From Planctomycetota bacterium (GTDB lineage: Bacteria > Planctomycetota > Phycisphaerae > Sedimentisphaerales > UBA12454), in NCBI GenBank assembly GCA_018828825.1, contig JAHJUV010000086.1:1-17859 (forward strand): a stretch of DNA of 17,859 nt, read 5' to 3'. Position 1 is the stretch's first letter. Each line of letters opens with the position of its first letter. This document shows positions 6,436 through 12,927 of the stretch, one piece after another. The translations under genes and the position numbers were made by a program. The notes under the pieces are model-generated. The model was not told the origin of the DNA, made no database searches, and saw only the letters and a list, made by a program, of their open reading frames with translations.

Positions 6436-7539
6436 ATGGCAAAGAACACAAAACAAGATATAACATTGAATTTACAACAAGCTAAGGCAAGATTAGATAA
6501 GCTGATTTCCAAAGGCAGAGTACACCTTTACAAACCAATTCAAATAGCAGAAATTCTCTACAGAAATCGAGTACACAAGGATATCGATCTATCACAAATA
6601 GATACTTACAGAAGACACTCAACACGGTGGCGAAATGCAGTATGTCCTCGTTTGGTAGGTAAAGTGCCCGTGCTTAATTCAAGGTATGAAGACCAAATGT
6701 TTGACCATGGAATGATGTCTCCGGACATTCTCGTTCTATTAGGAAAAGAGAATAAAGATGGCGCTTTTCCGGGAATCGTTGAGTCTTATATATATAATAA
6801 AGTAAAGGAGCGACTCAGCCCACTTACCAATATGCTCCATGAACTCGAAAATACAAAAGCATCACAGTTTAGCTTGAGTCAATTCCTAGGTTATTTTGAA
6901 AACGACAAGAGACTTAAGAGGAGCATTGACAAAATATATGAAATTATCGTCTATGCTTTGTTCGATACGCTGACAAAATATCTAAAAGCAACTGTAACAT
7001 TGAGTGTTGACACTAGTAAAAGAAAAATTCTTATAGATTTCGAAAAGTTTGCCAATCTTGTTTTGGGGTTAGACAAAGAACATTTAAGCATAACCCAACC
7101 TGCAAGATTATTTCGTTTCGGTGTAACAAACGCAGCTGACACCGGATTAGACATGTGGGCTAATTTCGGCCCGGCAATTCAGGTAAAACATATTACTATG
7201 GACGAAACGGACGTCGTAGAAATTCACCAGAACATAATGGCCGACAAAATTGTTATTGTTTGCAAAATGGTGGAGAAATCAAAGATCGAAAGTATTATAA
7301 AACAACTCGGACTTGGGGAGAAAATCCGTGGATTTATTACAGAAAAAGATCTAATAGAGTGGTACAAAAAATGTACAAGCACAGAGTATGAAAATTCTCT
7401 CGGGAAAGATGTCATAGGTGCGATAATTAAAGAATTTAAGTTAGAATTCCCCTTAACAACCGTTTCTGAAATAGATAAATTCTTTAAAGAACGCGGATAT
7501 TCCCAAATTCCGGAGAATACAATTTGGTCGGGGGCATAA
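6436..7539 (+). CDS. HaeII-family type II restriction endonuclease
   Basis: The 367-residue soluble protein resembles the HaeII restriction endonuclease family, recognised by the N-terminal ARLDKLISKGRVHLYKPIQ followed by IAEIL, and by the central block ARLFRFGVTNAADTGLDMW with FGPAIQVKHI after it. The probable PD-(D/E)xK-type catalytic set is D239 and Q249-V-K251, a D-x9-QxK spacing. The C-terminal half has a GFITEKDLIEWYKKC segment also typical of the family. HaeII cuts within RGCGCY. The start ATG lies five bases after the methyltransferase stop with no Shine-Dalgarno, so translation is likely coupled, keeping endonuclease low. One RGCGCY match (GGCGCT, 6760-6765) lies in its own gene and should be methylated in the host. 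The family call is from motif memory; the cognate pairing with a C5 methyltransferase and Vsr supports it. Confidence 0.8.
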   Translation: MAKNTKQDITLNLQQAKARLDKLISKGRVHLYKPIQIAEILYRNRVHKDIDLSQIDTYRRHSTRWRNAVCPRLVGKVPVLNSRYEDQMFDHGMMSPDILVLLGKENKDGAFPGIVESYIYNKVKERLSPLTNMLHELENTKASQFSLSQFLGYFENDKRLKRSIDKIYEIIVYALFDTLTKYLKATVTLSVDTSKRKILIDFEKFANLVLGLDKEHLSITQPARLFRFGVTNAADTGLDMWANFGPAIQVKHITMDETDVVEIHQNIMADKIVIVCKMVEKSKIESIIKQLGLGEKIRGFITEKDLIEWYKKCTSTEYENSLGKDVIGAIIKEFKLEFPLTTVSEIDKFFKERGYSQIPENTIWSGA

Positions 7540-7562
7540 CTGGTTATTGTTAATGTTATCAA

Positions 7563-7964
7563 ATGGATACTTTTTCTAAAAAAGAAAGATCCGCGATAAT
7601 GCGGGCTGTAAAATCGAATTCTAATCTATCTACAGAATTAAACTTAATTAACCTGTTCCGCAAATACAAAATAAAAGGATGGAGACGCCGCCAAAAAATT
7701 TATGGCAAACCTGATTTTTATTTCCCAAAGTTGAAAATAGCTCTATTTGCAGATGGTTGCTTTTGGCATGGATGTAGATGTAAGAAATTAAAACCTGCAA
7801 CAAATAAAAAATACTGGTCTAATAAAATAAAAAGGAACATAAAAAGAGACAAGATGGTTAATTCTGAACTGAAAAAAGATGGTTATACCGTAATTAGGAT
7901 TAAGGAGTGTTCTATTAAAAAAGGGGTTCTCCCACATAAATTGTTGGTATTTTTTAATAACTGA
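7563..7964 (+). CDS. vsr: Very short patch repair endonuclease (Vsr)
   Basis: Vsr nicks 5' of the T in T:G mismatches left when 5-methylcytosine deaminates, starting short-patch repair. The 133-residue protein shows the family order: GWRRRQKIYGKPDFYFP with catalytic D51, then FADGCFWHGC with H69, then KYWSNKIKRNIKRD, and a final RIKECSI. Zinc ligands by position would be C66, C71, C73 and C116. E. coli Vsr has His at 64 and 71 where this has Asp64 and Cys71, a form common among restriction-associated Vsr proteins. The length matches the family. It lies 23 bases after the endonuclease and its ATG has no clear ribosome site. It presumably protects the sequence methylated by the neighbouring C5 enzyme. 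The codon and base use is as AT-rich as the two genes before it. Confidence 0.92.
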   Translation: MDTFSKKERSAIMRAVKSNSNLSTELNLINLFRKYKIKGWRRRQKIYGKPDFYFPKLKIALFADGCFWHGCRCKKLKPATNKKYWSNKIKRNIKRDKMVNSELKKDGYTVIRIKECSIKKGVLPHKLLVFFNN

Positions 7965-7968
7965 CTCT

Positions 7969-8997
7969 ATGAACAAAATACTGAATTCAATTATACATGG
8001 TGATTGTGTTAAAATTCTCAACGAAATTGAAACGCCGTTTGCAGACCTTATATTCGCCGACCCCCCTTTCAATATCGGCTACAAATACGACAAATACCAC
8101 GACAAAAGAGAAAAACAGCACTATATCGATTGGACAGAAAAATGGATGACGGCCTGCTATAAGGTTCTTAAGCCGACAGGTTCATTTTATATCGCCATCG
8201 GCGACGATTACGCAGCACAGGTGAAAATAATCGCTGAAGATATGCTCGGATTGTTCTGTCGAAACTGGATTATCTGGCACTACACTTTTGGCCAGCAGAC
8301 GAAAAATAAATTCGCCCGCTCTCATACGCACATACTCTATTTCGTCAAAGACAAAAAGAATTTTACGTTCAACGATTACGCGATACGAACGCCATCGGAC
8401 AGGCAGTTAATCTATAACGATAAGCGGGCCAATTCGACCGGCAAAAACCCCGACGATGTATGGGATGTTTATCCCCGTATTTGTGGAACTTTTGAAGAAA
8501 GAACCGGTTGGCACCCCTGCCAGATGCCGGAGCTTTTGCTTGCAAGAATCATCGCGGCAAGCTCGAATAAAGGCGATTGCGTGCTCGACCCGTTTATCGG
8601 CTCAGGAACAACGGCGGTTGTGGCGGCAAAGTACGGCAGAAACTATTGCGGAATCGATATTTCCGAAAGCTATGTAAAAAAAACAATAGAGAGAATCAAT
8701 CAGGCTAATAAACAGGCCAAAGCAAACAAAAACCTCTATTTCAATCCGATGGAAATAGACGAAATAAAAAGATTATTCGTCGAAAGCGGGATTGATAAAA
8801 TAAAGCTTATGGCTAATGAGAAAATTCTTGAGATTTTTACGAAGCAATTTTCGATAAGAATGAATCCCGCACCTTCTAAATATTCAAAAAAGAATGAAAA
8901 AAGAAGGTGCGGGATGAATAACAATAAAAAATACGATTCGGGTCAAATAGCATCCATCATTAAGGATTTTGTGGGTTGGAACAACAAGCAAAGCTGA
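7969..8997 (+). CDS. Beta-class DNA N6-adenine/N4-cytosine methyltransferase with an in-frame insertion
   Basis: The 342-residue enzyme has catalytic motif IV first (ADPPFNIGYKYD, D31-P-P-F) and the SAM-binding motif I after it (DPFIGSGTT, D207), the beta-class order. That order and the DPPF tetrad indicate N6-adenine or N4-cytosine methylation. Residues beyond about 245 form a charged, partly helical tail. Residues 300-317 are encoded by a palindromic element with flanking direct repeats (separate entry). Apart from its first 20 or so codons, the gene uses GC-richer codons like the core genome, unlike the restriction cassette it abuts with a four-base gap. I therefore read it as an older orphan methyltransferase, not part of the HaeII-like system. 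Its stop lies 22 bases inside lnt. No Shine-Dalgarno is evident at the ATG. Target sequence unknown. Confidence 0.88.
   Translation: MNKILNSIIHGDCVKILNEIETPFADLIFADPPFNIGYKYDKYHDKREKQHYIDWTEKWMTACYKVLKPTGSFYIAIGDDYAAQVKIIAEDMLGLFCRNWIIWHYTFGQQTKNKFARSHTHILYFVKDKKNFTFNDYAIRTPSDRQLIYNDKRANSTGKNPDDVWDVYPRICGTFEERTGWHPCQMPELLLARIIAASSNKGDCVLDPFIGSGTTAVVAAKYGRNYCGIDISESYVKKTIERINQANKQAKANKNLYFNPMEIDEIKRLFVESGIDKIKLMANEKILEIFTKQFSIRMNPAPSKYSKKNEKRRCGMNNNKKYDSGQIASIIKDFVGWNNKQS
8860..8919. repeat. Palindromic element inserted in frame in the methyltransferase gene
   Basis: ATCCCGCACCTTCT (8864-8877) pairs perfectly with AGAAGGTGCGGGAT (8902-8915), a 14-bp stem with a 24-base loop in which ATTC and GAAT can also pair. 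The hexamer ATGAAT stands at both ends (8860-8865 and 8914-8919), as expected of a target duplication. The element plus one copy of the duplication is 54 bases, 18 codons, so the frame is kept. Confidence 0.7.
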
Positions 8998-10670
8998 AAA
9001 AATTATTGACTGCGGTGTACTTTTTGGCAAGTGCCGTTTTGCAGACGGTAATCGGTGCGCCGTTTAATCTTTCGTTTTTTGCGTGGGTCGCGTTTGTGCC
9101 GTTTGTAATGGCCTCGCTGGTAAACGAGAAAAACCTGCTTGTAATTGTCGTTTCGTATATCGTCGGGCTTTTGTACTGGCTGGGCAATCTTTACTGGCTC
9201 GTGCCTATAACAATTCCCGGCTGGTTCGTGGTCTGTCTCTACCTTGCCGTTTACTGGCCTATAATCGCGATGTGTCTGCGGTACTGCGTGCAAAAGAGGA
9301 TTCCGCTATGGCTTTCGCTGCCGATACTGGTTGTCGGCGCAGAGGCGGCGTGGGGATGGCTGTTCAGCTGGCGATTTTTGGCGCACAGCCAATACAGGAA
9401 TATTCCGCTAATTCAGATTGCCGATATTTTCGGCGCCGCAGGGGTCAGCTTTATCATCGCGATAGTAAACGGCGCCATCTGCGAAACTATCCTGAGTCTC
9501 AAAAACACCCGCCGTCGCCAAGGCTATGGCGGGCAGGCAAAGACACAAAGAATAAATATTATTTCCGGAATTGTAATTACAATTCTTACTGCAGCTGCAA
9601 CTTTATTTTACGGACGATATAGAATTGAGCAGACTGCGGAATTTATCGAGGCAGGACCCAAAATCGGCGTCGTACAGTCGAACGTAGTAATCGAATCGGC
9701 GACGGAAGTCGAACCTGCTGAAACGACATTTTTGAATATGCTGGCCGAGAGCAGAAAATGTTTATTGGAGTCAAGGCCGGCGCTTATCATCTGGCCGGAG
9801 ACTATGGTCGAGGCGATTCTTGACGAAAGCTACTTAAAACTGATTACTGAAGACTGCACCACGAAGATATTTCACAAGGCCCTGATGCGGCACGCAAACG
9901 AAGGTGTTTATCTTCTCGTCGGGGCGTTTGCGGGCGATGCAGAGATTGCCGGCGACCAAATCGAAATGAAAACGAATTACAACTCCGCCTTTTTATATGA
10001 GCCGAACAATATCGGCACCCGGCAGCACTACAATAAAATTCATCTTGTTCCGTTCGGCGAATATATTCCCTTAAAAAATCAGCTGCCGTTTATTTATAAT
10101 TACCTGATGACTCTTACGCCTTATACCTATGACTATACATTGGACGCAGGGACTGAATACACGATTTTTAAAATGCCTTTGCAGGATAAAATTTACAGAT
10201 TCGGCGTAATGATTTGCTTCGAGGATACGATTGGGCAGCTCGGCAGGAAACTTACTCTCAATAAAAATGGAAACAAACGTGCCGATTGGCTCGTAAATAT
10301 AACCAACGACGGCTGGTTCGTTAAAAAAGGCGGCAAAAAGATAAAGGCAACCAGCGAACTGAGCCAGCATATGGCGATTTGCGTATTTCGGGCGGTGGAA
10401 AACCGGCTATCGATAATCCGATGCGCAAATACGGGAATCAGCTGTCTGATAGATTCACTCGGAAATATAAAAGATAATTTTTCAGCCGGGACGCTGGGAA
10501 AAAAAGCTATCCAAAGAACCGGACAGCAAGGCTGGTTTGCGGATAATATTTCGATAGATAAAAGAGTTACCGCATTCAGCAAATACGGGCAAATACTCGA
10601 TATCGGCTGTGCAATATGTTTGATTTTAACCGCTGTTATGTCGATATATAAAGTTAGAGGTAAAAAGTAA
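8976..10670 (+). CDS. lnt: Apolipoprotein N-acyltransferase
   Basis: Lnt adds the third acyl chain to the N-terminal Cys of diacylated lipoproteins at the periplasmic face of the inner membrane. The 564-residue protein has about seven hydrophobic segments in residues 1-215, a nitrilase-type domain at roughly 230-530 and a final membrane helix near 545-560. The catalytic triad is E275 (in IIWPETM), K354 (in YNKIHLVPFGEY) and C414 (in GVMICFEDT), with the family's NITNDGWF following. The TTG start at 8976 is supported by AAGGA (8962-8966), nine bases upstream, and overlaps the methyltransferase by 22 bases. Residues about 178-189 (TRRRQGYGGQAK) are encoded by a GC-rich palindrome in the loop before a membrane segment. 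Likely substrates include the SpoIID-like lipoprotein. Confidence 0.93.
   Translation: MEQQAKLKKLLTAVYFLASAVLQTVIGAPFNLSFFAWVAFVPFVMASLVNEKNLLVIVVSYIVGLLYWLGNLYWLVPITIPGWFVVCLYLAVYWPIIAMCLRYCVQKRIPLWLSLPILVVGAEAAWGWLFSWRFLAHSQYRNIPLIQIADIFGAAGVSFIIAIVNGAICETILSLKNTRRRQGYGGQAKTQRINIISGIVITILTAAATLFYGRYRIEQTAEFIEAGPKIGVVQSNVVIESATEVEPAETTFLNMLAESRKCLLESRPALIIWPETMVEAILDESYLKLITEDCTTKIFHKALMRHANEGVYLLVGAFAGDAEIAGDQIEMKTNYNSAFLYEPNNIGTRQHYNKIHLVPFGEYIPLKNQLPFIYNYLMTLTPYTYDYTLDAGTEYTIFKMPLQDKIYRFGVMICFEDTIGQLGRKLTLNKNGNKRADWLVNITNDGWFVKKGGKKIKATSELSQHMAICVFRAVENRLSIIRCANTGISCLIDSLGNIKDNFSAGTLGKKAIQRTGQQGWFADNISIDKRVTAFSKYGQILDIGCAICLILTAVMSIYKVRGKK
9508..9533. repeat. REP-like GC-rich palindrome inside lnt
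   Basis: CCCGCC (9508-9513) pairs with GGCGGG (9528-9533), and GCC/GGC pair further in around an AA loop. It encodes TRRRQGYGGQ in a predicted non-catalytic loop. Imperfect direct repeats CAAAAACAC (9500-9508) and CAAAGACAC (9538-9546) flank it, but their 38-base offset is not a multiple of three, so they are weak evidence of a duplication. Confidence 0.55.
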
Positions 10671-10673
10671 ACT

Positions 10674-11633
10674 ATGAATAAAATCCGCGTTATTTTGGTT
10701 ATAACTATTTTGATAACAAGCAGTTATTGCGCAGGGTCTGAGACTGTAAAAAATCTTGCCCCTGACGCTGAAAAAATCGTATTAAACGGCATGGAAAGTC
10801 CTGACGGCAGAATCCGAGCCAATGCGATTGAGGTTGTCGCTTCGGGTCAGAAAATTGAGATAATGCCGAAGGTTGTCGAGCTTTTGAATGATGCCGATAT
10901 GCCTGTTCGATTTGCCGCCGCGGTCGCGATAGGCGATATGCGGTATAAAGCAGGTGAAAAAAAACTTGTGCAGATGCTGAAAGATTCCGACTTAAACGTA
11001 GTAATTGCAGCAGCTTACGCACTTTGCAAACTGGGCAATCAGGAATATCTGGCGATGATAGAAAGTGCCGCCGGGACCGACGACCAGACCGTAAAGGCCA
11101 ATGCTGCGATGCTGCTGGGAAAATTGAAAAGCAAAAGTTCGCTTCCGCTGCTTTACAAGCTCAAGGACGACCCGGATGCGAGCGATATTGTCGCTTTTAA
11201 CGCGGTCGAGGCGATTGCGCGAATCGGCGATGATAAGATTTATTCCAAGATATGGACAATGCTCATAAGTGTTTATGCAGACGATAGATATATAGGGGTC
11301 CAGGCAATGGGTGCTCTTGGCGGAGTTAAGGGGGCCAATGCGATAATTACCCTTTTGGACGATGATGTGGTGGAAGTAAGGCTTGCAGCTGCCGAGGAGC
11401 TCGGTATGCTCGGCGAGGCCAGCGGGCAAATCGTCGTTCTTGAGTATTTAAACAGCCCGGAGGCGGCTGAAAAAGAGACCGTTGAGCGTCGTAACACACT
11501 AGCAGCACTTGCCATAGGGCAAATCGGCACAGAGTCATTAACGGCACATTTGCCGAAATTGCTCAAAAACGACTCACCATTCGTCCGGCTGGCGGCGGCG
11601 AAGAGCGTTTTTATCCTCACAAAAGGCAGATAA
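10674..11633 (+). CDS. Exported HEAT-repeat protein of unknown role
   Basis: The 319-residue protein begins with a basic MNKIR and a hydrophobic stretch (about 6-20) that reads as a Sec signal; there is no good lipobox. The rest is a run of HEAT/PBS-lyase-like helical repeats of about 30-35 residues, with recurring patterns such as VRFAAAVAIGDM, TVKANAAMLLGKL, FNAVEAIARIG, VEVRLAAAEELGML and VRLAAAKSVF. HEAT repeats usually serve as protein-binding scaffolds, and no catalytic residues are visible. It starts three bases after lnt, so the two are probably co-transcribed, hinting at an envelope role. Only a distant AGAGG precedes the ATG. The specific function is unknown. Similarity to phycobilin lyases is confined to the repeat architecture. 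Confidence 0.8.
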   Translation: MNKIRVILVITILITSSYCAGSETVKNLAPDAEKIVLNGMESPDGRIRANAIEVVASGQKIEIMPKVVELLNDADMPVRFAAAVAIGDMRYKAGEKKLVQMLKDSDLNVVIAAAYALCKLGNQEYLAMIESAAGTDDQTVKANAAMLLGKLKSKSSLPLLYKLKDDPDASDIVAFNAVEAIARIGDDKIYSKIWTMLISVYADDRYIGVQAMGALGGVKGANAIITLLDDDVVEVRLAAAEELGMLGEASGQIVVLEYLNSPEAAEKETVERRNTLAALAIGQIGTESLTAHLPKLLKNDSPFVRLAAAKSVFILTKGR

Positions 11634-11659
11634 CAAAACATCATAAGAGTAAAAATAAC

Positions 11660-11688
11660 TTGACCTTAACGCCGTCAATCCGTAGAAT
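11660..11688 (+). promoter_or_regulatory. Sigma-70-type promoter for the mre operon
   Basis: TTGACC (11660-11665), a 17-base spacer and TAGAAT (11683-11688) match the consensus at five of six positions each with ideal spacing. The start would be near 11695, leaving a leader of about 136 bases before the first gene. Confidence 0.65.
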
Positions 11689-11711
11689 CAGCACAAGTTT
11701 TATGGTATAGT

Positions 11712-11744
11712 CCCACAGGGGCGGATGAGTCCGCCTAATGCGGG
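11712..11744 (+). promoter_or_regulatory. Hairpin in the mre operon leader
   Basis: GGCGGA (11720-11725) pairs with TCCGCC (11730-11735) around TGAG, and CCCAC (11712-11716) pairs with GCGGG (11740-11744) with one mismatch. No T run follows, so it is not a simple terminator. It could be an RNA stability or regulatory element, or a dispersed repeat. Confidence 0.5.
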
Positions 11745-11767
11745 TAAACCTTTAAATTTGCGAACAG

Positions 11768-11789
11768 TTTGTATATTTTTTGTATATTT
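11768..11789. repeat. Tandem 11-bp direct repeat in the mre leader
   Basis: TTTGTATATTT occurs twice back to back (11768-11778 and 11779-11789), so the copies lie about one helical turn apart on the same DNA face. Each contains a TATATT that could act as a weak -10. It ends 41 bases before the first start codon. Confidence 0.55.
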
Positions 11790-11830
11790 GTAGAAATCAG
11801 CATGGCAACCAGCAGTGAAAGGAGTAAAAG

Positions 11831-12679
11831 TTGGGTATCCTTACAAAGATTTTGATAGTTTTGTTGGCATTATTTTCTCTATTCCTATGCGGAACAGTTG
11901 TAACGTATATCGGAACAGCGAAAAATTATAAACAGGCTTACGACGAAGCCAAAACGGAGATAGCATCTCTGCGTCAGACCAGCACAAGCTATAAGGAACA
12001 GCTCGAAGACAAGAACCGCCAGATGCAGACGCTTACCGACAGGCTTGACGCCGAGATAGCATCACTGAAAGCTGAAAAGACGAAAGCCGAACAGGATCTG
12101 AAAGACGTCGAACGCAACAAGGCCGCTCTCGACGAGAAGGTGCAGACGCTGACGGCGTCGGCATTGAAGTTCGAAGGAACGGTCGGGAGCATGCAGGAAT
12201 CTCTGAAGAACACCCGCGAAGAACTCGACAAGGCACGGACTGAAAGCATTAAGCTCAGCAAGAACCTTAACGAAGTAACGGCGAGCCTCGAAGAAAAGAT
12301 GGCCCATCTCGAGTCGCTGAACGCGGAAAAGAAGAGACTACTCGAAGAAAAGACGAACATAGAAGGAAAGATTAGCGGCAGAGCAGGAACTTATGAACCC
12401 GTAACCACGGTACCGGATTCTGCGACTGAGGCGATGGGAACATACGGCAGCGGCGCCCCGCTGCAGGGAAAGATTACGGCGATAGAAGGCAGCCTGGCGA
12501 CGCTTTCAATAGGCACAGCAGACGGCGTGGAAAAAGGAACGATATTCCATATTACGCGAAATGACGCATTTATCTGCGATATAAAGATAACAGAAGTGGA
12601 TTCGGAAGTTTCGGCAGGGACGCTGCAACTCATACAGCAACAGCCCCAGGCCGGAGACATCGCATCCACAACATGGTAG
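11831..12679 (+). CDS. Membrane-anchored coiled-coil protein heading the mre operon
   Basis: The 282-residue protein has an N-terminal membrane anchor (about 5-28), then a long heptad-rich, charged coiled coil (about 32-182) rich in Glu, Lys, Ala and Leu. A linker rich in Gly, Thr and Pro leads to a C-terminal beta-rich domain (about 203-282: GAPLQGKITAIEGSLATLSIG and onward), resembling the SH3-like ends of MreC- and FlgT-type envelope proteins. The TTG start is chosen because AAAGGAG (11818-11824) sits six bases upstream. The gene is first in an operon with mreBCD and PBP2, so a role as a periplasmic partner of the elongation machinery is plausible, but the family has no function known to me. 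Its stop overlaps the next gene by seven bases. Confidence 0.82.
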   Translation: MGILTKILIVLLALFSLFLCGTVVTYIGTAKNYKQAYDEAKTEIASLRQTSTSYKEQLEDKNRQMQTLTDRLDAEIASLKAEKTKAEQDLKDVERNKAALDEKVQTLTASALKFEGTVGSMQESLKNTREELDKARTESIKLSKNLNEVTASLEEKMAHLESLNAEKKRLLEEKTNIEGKISGRAGTYEPVTTVPDSATEAMGTYGSGAPLQGKITAIEGSLATLSIGTADGVEKGTIFHITRNDAFICDIKITEVDSEVSAGTLQLIQQQPQAGDIASTTW

Positions 12680-12879
12680 AAGAATCAACAAATTTTGAAA
12701 TAACAGGAACTGGAATGAGCGCATTACAGACAACCGGCAAGGTAGAGGCTCCAAGCAATCTTTACACGGCTCTATTGGCGCTGGCGTGCGGTGCTGTTGC
12801 GGCAACCGCGGGCTTTGTCGCTTTTAAATGTTATTTTGTTTATGGAACACTTTTAAAAATTGTGGAGAATATCCGTTAA
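12673..12879 (+). CDS. Small single-span membrane protein
   Basis: This 68-residue protein has a polar N-terminus and one hydrophobic helix (about 31-58: an Ala/Gly-rich stretch followed by FKCYFVYGTLL), ending in a short charged tail. I do not recognise a family. It overlaps the coiled-coil gene by seven bases (ATGGTAG), which suggests translational coupling, since no Shine-Dalgarno is seen at its ATG. It precedes mreB by 48 bases. Position and topology suggest a small adaptor for the Mre complex, but this is inference. A chance frame is possible; the overlap and clean helix favour a real gene. Confidence 0.6.
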   Translation: MVEESTNFEITGTGMSALQTTGKVEAPSNLYTALLALACGAVAATAGFVAFKCYFVYGTLLKIVENIR

Positions 12880-12927
12880 TCAGCACTGACAGAAAAGAGG
12901 TCGCTGTATTTTTTGAAAGGATTTGAC

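Larger units (their letters stand above)
5151..7964. other. Putative restriction-modification islet
   Basis: Three genes (C5 methyltransferase, endonuclease, Vsr) sit as a block between an envelope gene and a methyltransferase-lnt unit. Hand counts of single 60-base lines give 23/60 GC at 6481-6540 and 22/60 at 7681-7740, against 32/60 at 13621-13680. No integrase, transposase or tRNA border is seen. The limits given are guesses: the 13-bp inverted repeat on the left and the Vsr stop on the right. Confidence 0.5.

Noticed and set aside
7969..8997. Beta-class methyltransferase as the partner of the HaeII-like endonuclease
   Set aside because: The C5 enzyme immediately before the endonuclease matches the known HaeII-type pairing and the presence of Vsr, and the base composition of most of this gene is different from the cassette.
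12913..12927. TTG at 12913 as the mreB start
   Set aside because: It would place the AAAGGA ribosome site inside the coding sequence; GTG at 12928 has ideal spacing to that site.
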